Assembly (NCBI GenBank): GCA_033398695.1
Contig: CM065814.1
Coordinates: 102,984,501-103,048,500, forward strand
Origin: Orobanche coerulescens
Taxonomy: Eukaryota; Streptophyta; Magnoliopsida; Lamiales; Orobanchaceae
Direction: 5' to 3'
DNA length: 64,000 nucleotides
Position numbers and translations under genes: made by a program. The notes below the pieces were generated by a model, which made no database searches, was not told where the DNA came from, and saw only the letters and a list, made by a program, of their open reading frames with translations. Below are positions 54,995-64,000 of the stretch, piece by piece (the stretch's first letter is position 1; every line of letters begins with the position of its first letter).

Positions 54995-55966
54995 ATGCAG
55001 GGCATGATGGCCCAAATGACCCAGATGGCTCAGTTGATGGAGACGATGCATAACTCCGTCAATCAAAATCAGCAGGCTCCTCCGCCGCCACCTCAGAGGC
55101 AAGAGAGGGGTGTAAGCAATATCATTAGCGATATCTCTCGCCAGCGACCACCTACTTTTGAGGGCTCATCTGAGCCGGCGGATATTGTTCACTGGCTTGA
55201 GCATTTTGAGAAGTTATTTGCTATGGTGGATTGCCCTGAAGGGCGTAAAGTTTCAGTTGCGGCTTACTATCTCGGTAAGAGCGCTCATTCATGGTGGTTA
55301 TCGTTGAAGCCCACAGACGGATCATGTACTTGGGATCAGTTCAAGACTCTCATGATGGAGAGGTACTATCCGGCCCCACTCAGGGAGGCCAAGTTGTCGG
55401 AATTGCTTACTCCCGACCCCTCATCAGACGAGGATGTTCTCGCCTTTGCCGAGAAATTTCAGGAACTTCTCCCTTTCGCCTCATCCATCATTCATTCAGA
55501 GGCGGATAAGATCAAGTATTTCAGCAAGAGTCTGAAACCCCGTATGAGACTTCAGTTACTTAATCATAATTGCACCACGTTGGCCGAATTCATTGAGAAA
55601 GCTCTCACCTACGAGCTTACTGCTAAAGAGATTGCTAAGCAGCAACCTTCGTCTGCTAGTAAGAAATCAAAGAATCGAAATCAGTCTGAAGGCGGTCAGA
55701 CAACTTTCAAGAAACCGCGGGCGGGCTCTACTTTTTCTGAGCGACCTCCTGTGTCGTCTAAACCCGCGGAATCTCAGTCTCGAGCGGCCAGTTCGGCCAT
55801 CACCTGTTATAACTGCGGGGAACTTGGTCACCTCAGTACCAAGTGTCCGAGGCAGACTATCACATGTCATAATTGTGGGATTGCTGGGCATAAGGCCCGT
55901 TTTTGCCCTAGGGACTCCAAACCTACTCAGACGTCATCTCAGGCCCCTAAGCAACACTGCTCGTAA
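54995..55966 (+). CDS. Element H gag with two knuckles
   Basis: 324 codons, including the retrotransposon gag domain: RQRPPTFEGSSEPADIVHW, VDCPEGRKVSVAAYYLGKSA, HSWWLSLKPTDGSCTWDQF, MMERYYPAPLREAKLSELL and CTTLAEFIEKALTYE. After a Ser/Lys-rich linker two perfect knuckles follow: CYNCGELGHLSTKC and CHNCGIAGHKARFC. The Met-rich start (MQGMMAQMTQMAQL) is probably internal, with the true N-terminus in 54786-54994. The frame ends at 55966, before protease. Confidence 0.88.
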   Translation: MQGMMAQMTQMAQLMETMHNSVNQNQQAPPPPPQRQERGVSNIISDISRQRPPTFEGSSEPADIVHWLEHFEKLFAMVDCPEGRKVSVAAYYLGKSAHSWWLSLKPTDGSCTWDQFKTLMMERYYPAPLREAKLSELLTPDPSSDEDVLAFAEKFQELLPFASSIIHSEADKIKYFSKSLKPRMRLQLLNHNCTTLAEFIEKALTYELTAKEIAKQQPSSASKKSKNRNQSEGGQTTFKKPRAGSTFSERPPVSSKPAESQSRAASSAITCYNCGELGHLSTKCPRQTITCHNCGIAGHKARFCPRDSKPTQTSSQAPKQHCS

Positions 55967-56076
55967 TCAAAGCCACTCAATCGGGCTGTTTAAAACGACG
56001 GAGCGACTAAAGGTGGAGCTTTTAGCCGCCAGACGGAGCGTCCTGGTCTGGGACTAGCAAGCCCCGGATTTATGAG

Positions 56077-56650
56077 ATGAAGAAGACCGATGATCCAGAG
56101 GCCCGAATGATCTCAGGTACACTCGATATTCTATCTCAACCTGTGTGTACTCTTTTCGATACTGGTGCATCGCATTCATTCATTTCCGAGTCATGTTTGA
56201 GTAGACTACGTCTGGGTAGTGCTACTAGTTGTGAGCCTTATGTCATTGGACTACCTGATGGTAGACGAATTATCGGTAATCGTGAGATTCAGAATTGTCC
56301 GATTCAGTTTCATGGTCGTGTATGGCCAGCGGACCTAATCGTGGTAGATTTGCCGAGGGACGACGTCATCTTGGGTATTGATTGGATGGATCGTCATGAT
56401 GCCATCATTAATGTCCGTAAGCGTATGGTCACTATCATTTCAGACGATGGAGTTGAATGTGTGTTTCAGGGAGGTAATCCCGGCTGTTCTGGTAAGGTCA
56501 TTAATTCAATGAAAGCAGTAAGGTTACTCAATCAGGGATGTGTCGGTTATTGGTGCTATATGGCCAAAACCGAGAAGTCATCAGTAATGTTAACGGATAT
56601 TCCGGTGGTGAGGGAATATGCCGATGTTTTTCCGCATTTGAGTTACCGGT
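56077..56650 (+). CDS. Element H protease
   Basis: This open frame begins [18 protein letters not shown], the homologue of the YEMRRADDP motif, and contains the catalytic [21 protein letters not shown] replaces the DSGA of A, B and E. It also has [13 protein letters not shown] and [15 protein letters not shown]. It runs into the RT hinge ([10 protein letters not shown]) where small deletions scramble the DDLPGLPP motif near 56630. Bases 55967-56076 are a frame-disturbed linker. Confidence 0.87.
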
Positions 56651-57601
56651 TTGCCTCCACAGAGGGATGTGGAATTCACGATTGAGTTGGAGCCTGCACG
56701 CCCCCGATATCGAAGGCGCCGTGCGGATGGCCCCGACCGAAATGCAGAATTAAAGAACCAACTTGAAGAGTTGTTCGAGAAGGGTTATATTCGACCGAAA
56801 GTGCCCTCGTGGGGAGCACCAGTGTTGTTTGTCAAGAAGAAGGATGGTTCATTCCGCTTATGTATTGATTATCGGTAGTTGAACAGGGTGACGATCAAGA
56901 ATAAGTATCCCTTACCCCGTATTGATGACCTCTTAGACCAACTTCAGGGAGCTTCAGTATTTTCCAAGATCGAATTAAGGTCTGGATATCATCAGTTGCG
57001 GATCCGAGAGTCGGACATCGCGAGGACGGCGTTTCGAACACGCTATGGTCATTATGAGTTTGTGGTTATGCCGTTCGGATTGACTAATGCACCTGCGGTA
57101 TTCATGGAGTTAATGAATCGGGTTTTCATCGACTTTTTGGATCAGTTTGTTGTTGTCTTCATCGACGACATTTTGATTTATTCTCGTGACCGGGAGGAAC
57201 ACGAGTTTCACCTTCATCAAGTGCTAGACGTGTTGAGACGAGAACAACTTTATGGGAAGTTTTCCAAATGTGAGTTCTGGATGTCCGAAGTGACTTTTCT
57301 CGGTCATGTAATTTCATCAGACGGAGTTCGTGTCGACCCTCAGAAGACGGAGGCTATTCGAGATTGGCTACCTCCGAAGAACGTTAAGGAAATCCGAAGT
57401 TTCCTCGGATTAGCGGGTTATTATCGGCGATTTGTAGAGGGATTTTCTAGAATCGCTCAACCCTTAACGAACCTTTTGCGGAAGGATAAGAAATACACGT
57501 GGTCCGACGCGTGTCAACGGAGTTTTGAGGAACTCAAGAGTCGGTTAATGTCAAGACTGTACTTTCCTTGCCGCAGGGACGGAAGGATTTGTGGTCTATA
57601 G
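56651..57601 (+). pseudogene. Element H reverse transcriptase, two frames
   Basis: The N-terminal piece (56651-56878) has deletions around the normally conserved PYRMAP motif and ends at a TAG in place of the Glu of the DYRELN motif. The second piece (56879-57601) is intact across [30 protein letters not shown], the catalytic [10 protein letters not shown] (Asp 96 and 97 of this piece) and the thumb to FEELKSRL. A frameshift near 57560 separates it from RNase H. Confidence 0.87.
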
Positions 57602-57983
57602 TGATGCGTCGGACGGGGTCTCGGATGTGTGCTCATGCAGAACGGAAGGTTATTGCCTATGCTTCACGGCAATTGAGACCTTACGAGGTTAATTATCCGA
57701 CCCACGACACGGAGCTAGCACCGTGGTGTTCGCTTTGAAAATTTGGCGTCATTACCTTTATGGCGTCACCTGTCAGATATTCACCGATCATAAGAGTTTA
57801 AAGTATATATTTACTCAGAAGGAGTTAAATATGCGCCAGAGACGGTGGTTGGAATTAATCAAAGATTATGATATCGAGATCTTCTATCACCCGGGCAAGG
57901 CGAACGTTGTCGCCGACGCCTTGAGTCGTAAGTCCGTTCAGAGCAGATGCTTTCCGTTTAACGATTCGAAGGAGCTTCAGTAG
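57602..57983 (+). pseudogene. Element H RNase H, frameshifted
   Basis: The first motif (YSDASDG) is readable near 57597-57615, then the frame changes where relatives have GGTCAGGG. The second half (57723-57983) is open: [29 protein letters not shown] and [12 protein letters not shown]. The domain is present but not continuous. Confidence 0.83.
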
Positions 57984-58028
57984 AATTCCTTAGACCCGAG
58001 ATCGAGGTCCGAGTTCGGGCAGCTTTGT

Positions 58029-58946
58029 ATGTTAGAGATTTCATCATCACTCGAGGAGGCAATTCGAGAGAATCAGGGTTCGGACCCATCATTGTTGCGC
58101 ATCCGAGAGGATGTGGCTCAGGGGAAAGCCCCTGGATTTGTGGTGCACGAGGATGGACTTTTGAGGTTTAGGAATCGGTTGTGCGTACCGGCGAATGACG
58201 AGTTGAAAAACTCGATTTTGACAAGCTCATGCTACCCTTATTCTCGTTCATCCGGTCTAGCAAGATGTACAAGGACACAAACAAAATTATGGTGGAGTAA
58301 TATGAAGCGAGAAGTCGCAATTTGTTTCGAGATGCTTAACTGTCAACAAGTTAAGATTGAACATCGGCCGTGGGTATGTGAAACCTCTTCCTATTCCCGA
58401 ATGGAAGTGGGAAGACATTTCTATGGATTTCATCACGAGTTTGCCGACGAGTCGTGGCATGAATACGATCCAGGTGATCGTGGACCGCTTAACTAAATCA
58501 ACTCATTTCCTTGAGATCAAGGAGACGTGGGGTCCCGAGAGACTTGCTCAACTGCTCATCAAAGAGATAGTCGACCGCACGGTACTCTAAAAGTATCGCT
58601 TCCGATCGTGACGGACGGTTTGTGTCGCATTTTGGAAATCGTTCATCGTGCTATGGGAACTCACTTAATCTCGCATCGCTTTTCATCCTCGGTCAGACGG
58701 ACAATCGAGAGGACCATTCGGACATTAGAGGACATGTTGAGGGCATGCGTCCTCGATTGGAAAGACGATTGGGAAGCCCAACTACCATTGATCGAGTTCA
58801 CGTATAATAATAGTTGGCATGCTTCGATCAAGATGGCACCTTACGAGGCCTTGTATGGTCGACGTTGTCGATCTCCGTTGTGTTGGGACGACTTATCGAA
58901 TCAATCGGCCGAGCCCGATATGCTTATAGCCGCCGAGAGAAGGTAG
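58029..58946 (+). pseudogene. Element H integrase zinc finger and core, frameshifted
   Basis: The linker LEISSSLEEAIRENQ and GKAPGFVVHEDGLLRF precede a damaged H2C2 finger (NCQQVKIEHRP). Core pieces lie in three overlapping frames: WEDISMDFITSLP (first Asp), a broken second Asp region (58570-58680), and TLEDMLRACVLDW and IEFTYNNSWHASIKM, then LYGRRCRSPLCW. Breaks near 58580, 58675 and 58710 fall where related sequences have CTG or CAG and this copy reads CG. Confidence 0.82.
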
Positions 58947-59452
58947 CTTTAATCAGGAGTCGTATGTTGACAGCTCAGAGTCGACAGAAATCCTATGCAG
59001 ATAACCGTCGTCGACCATTAGAGTTCGAGGCTGGTGACCATGTGTTGGTCAAGGTATCCCCGAGTCGTGGTATCTTCCGTTTTGGGAAGAGGGGAAAGTT
59101 GAGTCCGAGATTCATTGGACCGTTTGAGATTTTGGATCGAGTGGGCGAGTTAGCTTATCGATTGGCTTTACCTCCGGCGTTGAGCCGAATTCATAATGTG
59201 TTTCACGTCTCTCAGTTGCGGAAATATGTTGCCGACCCGAGTCACATACTTCAGTTCGATGAAATCGAGATCGCCGACGATCATTCATATGAGGAACGTC
59301 CTATACGAGTTTTAGAGCGGCGAATCAAACAGTTGAGGAATAAGACGATTCCTTTGATTAAAATTCAGTGGTCTAGACACGGAGTCGAAGAGGCTACTTG
59401 GGAAACCGAGGATAGTATGCGGGAGAGTTATCCCGAGTTGTTTGACCCTTAG
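58947..59452 (+). CDS. Element H integrase C-terminus with chromodomain-like tail
   Basis: From TAQSRQKSYADNRRRPLEF the frame is open through the SH3-like domain (GDHVLVKVSPSRGIFRF, PRFIGPFEILDRVGELAYRL), RIHNVFHVSQLRKYV, and the tail IKIQWSRHGVEEATWETE with the final YPELFDP. Compared with B the tail has Ile-Lys-Ile and otherwise the same pattern. It ends 34 bp before the 3' LTR. Confidence 0.88.
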
Positions 59453-59469
59453 TTTCGGGGACGAAACTC

Positions 59470-59486
59470 TTTTAAGGGGGGGTGTA
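59470..59486 (+). other. Element H polypurine tract
   Basis: TTTTAAGGGGGGGTGTA lies directly before the 3' LTR and follows the family motif GTTTCGGGGACGAAAC. Confidence 0.82.
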
Positions 59487-61920
59487 TGTAATACCCAGTT
59501 GTAACTCAGTAATTATCATTCAGTAATTGATACTCAGTAATTTCATTCATCATTGATCATTTGTCACTCATATTCAGTCATGGTATTCATCATTCAGAGT
59601 AATTGTATCGTGTATCAATCGTCATTCATCACTAATCTGATTGGAGTTTCGTGCCGTGTTTATCATCATTGTCATTTTCGTTGCAAGCTGTGCTTGAGGA
59701 GTAGCGCACGCTACATACTCCTTTTAGCGTACGCTAATTGGGTATAGGTAGCGCACGCTACCGCTCAGCTTTAGCGCACGCTAAGGCTACCTTGGCTGCA
59801 GTCCAGAAGGTACTGGACTGCAGGTGAGATTATTTGTAGCGCACGCTACGAGTGGTAAGTAGCGCGCTAACGGGTTGTAGTAGCGCACGCTATATGTGTG
59901 GAGTAGCGCGCTAGGCGGATCGAGTTGAGTCCAGTGGCTACCGGATCGCACCGTTTATTCATAGCGCACGCTATGCATTGTTGTTAGCGTACGCAACCGA
60001 TATATTAGCGCACGCTAAATAATGGTTGTAGCGCACGCTATCGAGGTTAGATCAGAGGGCAGATGGTTTTCTGGACTCCAGTACTGGGCGTCAAGTATTT
60101 CGCTAGCGCACGCTAACAATGGATATTAGCGCACGCTAGTAGTATGGCCGTAGCGCACGCTACAAAGAGGTACGTAGCGCGCGCTACCGTGTTCGGACAG
60201 TGGGTACTGGACTACCCAAATTACTCGTTAGCGCACGCTATGCACAAGGGCTAGCGCACGCTAACCTGGACTGAGTATAAATTGGGCAGTTTAGTCAGAG
60301 TTCGTCATTTTTCATCTCATTTCATTCCTTCGGTATTTTTGGGCGATTTCGAGCGATTCGGAGAGGGTTCTTCGAGGTGTAATCATCAATCATCATCTTC
60401 AAGCTCATCTTTCGGATTGACCATCATTTCATCGTCTTCATCACATCGAATCAAAGGTATTAATCTCTTGGATCTAGAATTTCGGATTTTTGGGTTTTCC
60501 TTCCGATTTCTTCGTGTAAGCTTGGATTATCATTGGAATATGTTAGTTATGGATTATCTACTTGGATAAATATATTCCTACGGATTTAATGGTTATTTTC
60601 GGAATTATTTCAAGAACCCTTGGGGTTGACTTCGGTTAATTGGGGATTTTCCGGTTGATGTTGTTGTAATCATGAATTATGAATTCCTAATGGATTATTG
60701 ATATCATTGAAGTGTTTTGTTGGTTCGAAATACTCAATTTGGTGTTGATTTCGACATATGCGGGATTGGATATTTTCGAAGTTGTGTGGTTGGTTATGTA
60801 TTCGTTGGAATGCCCTATGAGTTTGATTATCGTTGTTTCGACCTTTGGGTTAGTCGTGTTTTGTTGTTTAATACGTGTATTGAACGATTGTTGGTAATTA
60901 TTGCTATTCAAGGTTGTTCGAGCGACCGGTATCTTGGTTAGGACGTTGTTCGTGGACGGACATTCTTCATCGGTATTGAGTAAGTTAAATCTTACTCGGT
61001 TAAAAGGATACTCATTCATTTTGTTGTTGATTGCTCATAATCATAATTCATTCATCATAATAATAATCATTTTGAGACTTGTAATTGTCGAATAATCATT
61101 TCATTCACGAGGAACGACGGTTCCAAATCATTTCATCAAGTTATCAATCACATCACTATTACTTTCATATCGGTGAGTCATCTTGGCCTTGTCTAATTAT
61201 TATTCATTGATATTCATCATGGTCATTATCGTTCATGTGAACTTCCGGTTCATATTGCGTGGGTCGGTGTGGTCATGTGGAATTTTTAGTCGGGCACACG
61301 ATGGTCATGTATTGGGTTCACCGATACATCGGACCGCACACGGTAACGCTTACCTCCGTGAGACTAATTAGGTACAAGGACGGGTGTGTCCGGTCATTCG
61401 TCTTGTACACTTGCACAGACATTACGGGCGTACTATGATGCTCCTCTTCAGCCGTAATTCATAATTAAGAATATTTCATAACTTCGCTAATTCATGATTG
61501 TGTAATTTCAACTCTTGAGGATTGTTGTTACGTATGGCGGCCCGTTGGGGATTTTGTTTCAGTCACGGCAAGGCAAAGGCACGGGAAGAGCATGTTGGCG
61601 GCGAGTCCTGATGATACTAGTAGGGGCCCCGATGCATTGATCATTTATTCATCATTTGTGTTTCCTTTATTTATTCCGCTGCAGACATTCCGTTTGAATG
61701 CTCATTTCATTCAGTGTTGTGTATTTTATCGTCACATAAAATACACATGTATTCTATTTTATCCTGGGTGTGTTGTATAAAACTCCTCATCGGAGTAATT
61801 GATGTTGTAATGTGGTTCGGTACTACATTTACCTGTGTAATTCATTCATTTTCATTCGCCTGGTGGGTCCCAGTCGGGGGTCCACGGCACTGTAATATCC
61901 GCCTAGTTTGGGGTGTTACA
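59487..61920 (+). repeat. Element H 3' LTR
   Basis: 2434 bp, colinear with the 5' LTR, with palindrome array 59702-60263 and TATA 60276. Differences cluster at CAG/CTG sites; 59794-59824, for example, is a clean inverted repeat of CTGCAGTCCAG type that is scrambled at 52171-52200. It ends GTTACA followed by GCTGT. Confidence 0.94.
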
Positions 61921-63285
61921 GCTGTTGTTAGGAATAAAGCCAGACTCGTAGCAAAAGGTTATGCACAGTGTGAGGGAATAGATTTTGATGAAACTTATGC
62001 ACCTGTTGCAAGATTAGAAGCCATCAGACTATTCCTCGCATATGCTGCATTCAAGGACTTTGAAGTCTATCAGATGGATGTAAAAAGTGCGTTTCTGAAT
62101 GGAATCCTAGAAGAAGAAGTCTATGTAGAGCAACCCCCAGGTTTTGTCAAAAGAGACAAAGTCTATAAGCTGTTGAAGGCTCTGTATGGACTCAAGCAAG
62201 CACCAAGAGCATGGTATGAAACACTGTCTGTGTTTCTTGAGAAAAATGGTTTTTGCAAGAGGAAAGTGGACAAGACCCTATTCAGAGTGGATCACGAAGG
62301 CCACATATTAATAGTCCAGATTTATGTGGATGACATCATATTCGGGTCAACCAATCCAGAGCTATGCGAGAAATTCTCCAACCTCATGCAAGGAGAATTT
62401 GAGATGAGTATGATGGGAAAGCTTAACTTCTTTCTCGGATTACAAGTTAAGCAGATGGAAAAAGGAATTTTCATCAACCAAGCAAAGTATACCAGAGATC
62501 TTATCAAGAGATATGGAATGGAATCAGCCAAGTCCGCAAGAATTCCAATGAGCACAAGTACTCACCTGGATGCAGACGAGGCAGGCATATCAGTGGACTC
62601 AACCCACTACAGAGGACTCATCGGATCTCTTCTGTACCTCACTGCAAGCAGGCCAGACATATCATATGCAGTTGGAGTTTGTGCAAGATTCCAGTCCAAG
62701 CCGAATCAATCACACCTAGATGCAGCCAAGAGAATAATTAAGTACCTAAAGTCTACAATTAATGTTGGACTATGGTATCCCAAGGATGACAACTTCGAGT
62801 TATCAGGATACTCAGATGCGGATTTCGCCGGATGCAAAATCAACAGGAAGAGCACTAGTGGAACGTGTCAATTCCTGGGAACCAGACTGATATCCTGGTT
62901 TAGCAAGAAGCAGGTTTCTAACTCTATCTCCACTACAGAGTCAGAATACCTAGCTGCAGGTAGCTGTTGTGCACAGATTCTTTGGATCAGACAACAGTTA
63001 AGGGACTATAATATAATTGCCAACGAAGTTCCTATTTGGTGTGACAACAATAGTGCTATTGCAATAACCAACAATCCGGTTTTGCATTCAAGGACGAAGC
63101 ACATTGACATTAAGTACCATTTCATTAGAGACCATGTGCTTAACAAAAGGGTTAGAGTTGAAAGAGTCAGCACAGACTACCAAATAGCTGACATCTTCAC
63201 TAAACCCTTGCCAGAAGAAAGATTCCTAGAGCTGAGTAGAGACCTTGGATTACTAGATTGGGAATCTAGTACTGAAGCAAGTTAA
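61921..63285 (+). CDS. Element F RT (main part) and RNase H
   Basis: An uninterrupted frame of about 450 codons from the GCTGT duplication: [56 protein letters not shown], the catalytic [11 protein letters not shown] (62323-62334 encodes YVDD), [17 protein letters not shown]. RNase [48 protein letters not shown] and [13 protein letters not shown], and it ends with [13 protein letters not shown]. All expected acidic residues are present. The frame is open upstream into the H LTR (from 61714), but those residues are not part of the protein. Confidence 0.93.
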   Translation, partial: AVVRNKARLVAKGYAQCEGIDFDETYAPVARLEAIRLFLAYAAFKDFEVYQMDVKSAFLNGILEEEVYVEQPPGFVKRDKVYKLLKALYGLKQAPRAWYETLSVFLEKNGFCKRKVDKTLFRVDHEGHILIVQIYVDDIIFGSTNPELCEKFSNLMQGEFEMSMMGKLNFFLGLQVKQMEKGIFINQAKYTRDLIKRYGMESAKSARIPMSTSTHLDADEAGISVDSTHYRGLIGSLLYLTASRPDISYAVGVCARFQSKPNQSHLDAAKRIIKYLKSTINVGLWYPKDDNFELSGYSDADFAGCKINRKSTSGTCQFLGTRLISWFSKKQVSNSISTTESEYLAAGSCCAQILWIRQQLRDYNIIANEVPIWCDNNSAIAITNNPVLHSRTKHIDIKYHFIRDHVLNKRVRVERVSTDYQIADIFTKPLPEERFLELSRDLGLLDWESSTEAS

Positions 63286-63813
63286 AGGAAGGACGGACCC
63301 TCAGAATCAGCCTAAGCTGATGCAGGCGAGAAGACGAAGGCCAGACGAAGCAACTTAGCTGTTCAGAATACCAGGCGAGAAGTCAACTAACCTGTTGCAG
63401 AGTGGTCAACGATCGACAAATCGTAACGACTAAGTTCTCTAAACTGACCTCTGAATTTTTAATTATTATCTGCCACATTTATAATATTATTTTGGCTAAC
63501 GAAATAGCATTTAAATTTACATTTTTATAAGCCAAGTGGCAATTTTAATACACGCGTCAAATGCCTATTAAATCAACCTCTACGATGGCCAATCAGAATC
63601 AACCGTCGAATTTTAATTGGGCCACCGATTCAAATTTGAAATTCAAAAGAATATCAAAAGGCGTACCACCGTTCAAATATATAATAAACTAATACAAACG
63701 TCTTTTCATCTTCTTTATAAGGAAAGAAGACCTTTCACTTTACTCTTTACGCTTACAGAAACCCTAGAATTTACAGAGCAAAAATATACACTAAAAATCC
63801 TCTATTTGCAGAA
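63286..63813 (+). other. Region between F pol and the downstream ORF
   Basis: No coding signal. A purine-rich stretch (63290-63400) is followed by AT-rich sequence. CTTTATAAGG at about 63713 resembles a TATA box, and the 100 bp before 63814 look like a plant 5' leader (AC/T-rich, no ATG). The region may carry a separate promoter for the next ORF. Confidence 0.5.
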
Positions 63814-64000
63814 ATGGCATCTTTCGAAGGAGTGAATCTGAAGGCGGGGAAGGACCAGGTCATTTTCTCCATGGTTGTTGACTTTGAAGGTTTACTCGAA
63901 GCAAATTTGGAAGACTTCGACATGCTCAATTTGATCCGGGCAATGAAGCTGAATGGGATCTACCCGTTTCTCGACATCAACCCGCAACATTTGTTCAAGG
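63814..64000 (+). CDS. ORF downstream of F pol, unknown product, runs off the window
   Basis: The ATG in GAAATGGCATC context opens 62 codons without a stop up to the end. The visible N-terminus (MASFEGVNLKAGKDQVIFS...) has Asp/Glu-rich and hydrophobic stretches and no signal peptide or membrane segment. Sire-type elements often carry an extra ORF after pol (called env-like in some), and asterid predicted proteomes contain retroelement-associated proteins of similar general pattern (VDFE...L near the start), so this is probably the third ORF of F. A captured host gene fragment or a host gene next to a broken element cannot be excluded. Confidence 0.5.
   Translation, partial: MASFEGVNLKAGKDQVIFSMVVDFEGLLEANLEDFDMLNLIRAMKLNGIYPFLDINPQHLFK

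Larger units (their letters stand above)
51864..61920 (+). mobile_element. Element H: complete gypsy inserted in F
   Basis: 10,057 bp with LTRs of 2431 and 2434 bp and target duplication GCTGT (51859-51863, 61921-61925). Gag, DTGA protease, FIDD RT, RNase H, integrase and a chromodomain-like tail are all present. Many small indels break pol. Since the LTR pair is otherwise nearly identical and mismatches fall mainly at CAG/CTG, some breaks may be sequence errors. H has a different gag from A, B, D and E and is related to I and G. Confidence 0.95.
43256..64000 (+). mobile_element. Element F: Sire-type Ty1/copia, with G and H inserted, runs off the window
   Basis: 5' LTR 43256-47763 (minus G), iMet primer site, long gag with coiled coil, protease, integrase, RT and RNase H in copia order, and then a long region downstream of pol. 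The gag sequence, the acidic linker before RT and the extra 3' region fit the Sire/Maximus lineage. RT is split by H at 51863/61921, where the duplicated GCTGT marks the cut. The 3' LTR lies outside the window. Confidence 0.9.

Noticed and set aside
61714..61920. N-terminal extension of the F RT/RNase H frame
   Set aside because: These codons are the end of the H 3' LTR and are open only by chance; RT homology begins at the GCTGT duplication.
1..64000. tRNA, rRNA or complete host genes
   Set aside because: No cloverleaf, rRNA or plant gene structure was recognised on either strand; the TGGTATCAGAGC matches are retroelement primer sites, not tRNA genes.

Overview
The window is plant nuclear heterochromatin, almost certainly from a flowering plant. 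It contains no complete host gene. Nearly every base belongs to an LTR retrotransposon or a fragment of one, and the elements are inserted inside each other. The evidence is the tRNA-iMet primer sites of plant Ty1/copia and chromovirus elements, the Asp-tRNA-type primer site of an Athila/Tat element, Tekay/Del-type gag-pol proteins with a degenerate chromodomain tail, a Sire-type copia polyprotein, and 5-bp target duplications. A eudicot is likely; anything narrower is a guess.

Layout. 1-7176: element A, an old minus-strand Tekay-type gypsy. 7177-19028: element C, Athila/Tat-type (LTR, primer site, gag), split by the young Tekay element B (8899-17825, target duplication TATAC). 19029-20511: integrase fragment I. 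20512-25677: minus-strand copia J, cut by a copia LTR called X (25678-26540 and 35783-36537). X is interrupted by minus-strand element D (26541-35782, target duplication CACAA), which has gag but no pol and carries a rearranged X segment in its right LTR. 36538-43255: Tekay element E, truncated by Sire-type copia F (43256 to the window end). F is itself interrupted by the solo LTR G (44461-47487, ATTAC) and the complete gypsy H (51864-61920, GCTGT). The deepest chain is I > J > X > E > F > H.

The elements encode the usual set: gag with CCHC knuckles, DSGA/DTGA/DSGC protease, reverse transcriptase (FIDD in gypsy, YVDD in copia), RNase H and DD35E integrase. Most frames are broken. F has the best-preserved RT/RNase H, and E and B have long intact pol segments. 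A short ORF with its own leader (63814 to the end) is the only possible non-pol protein.

The most unusual signals are non-coding. First, the LTR U3 regions of A, B, D, E and H carry arrays of CpG-rich 12-bp near-palindromes. These are spaced 19-24 bp (mostly 23), usually in groups of four, and lie directly upstream of the TATA box. Elements with different LTRs share the same palindrome and spacer motif, whereas homologous LTRs (G and H) carry different palindromes; D keeps the spacing with a different palindrome. Second, the transcribed half of six LTRs shares a possible two-intron leader: a GT-AG intron of about 300-450 nt, a small exon of 63-81 nt, and a second intron that usually begins GCAAGT and holds the tandem or hairpin repeats. 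Third, paired LTRs differ repeatedly at CAG/CTG trinucleotides, which read as CG in one copy. This may be a sequencing artefact of CHG methylation. All counts and alignments were made by eye.
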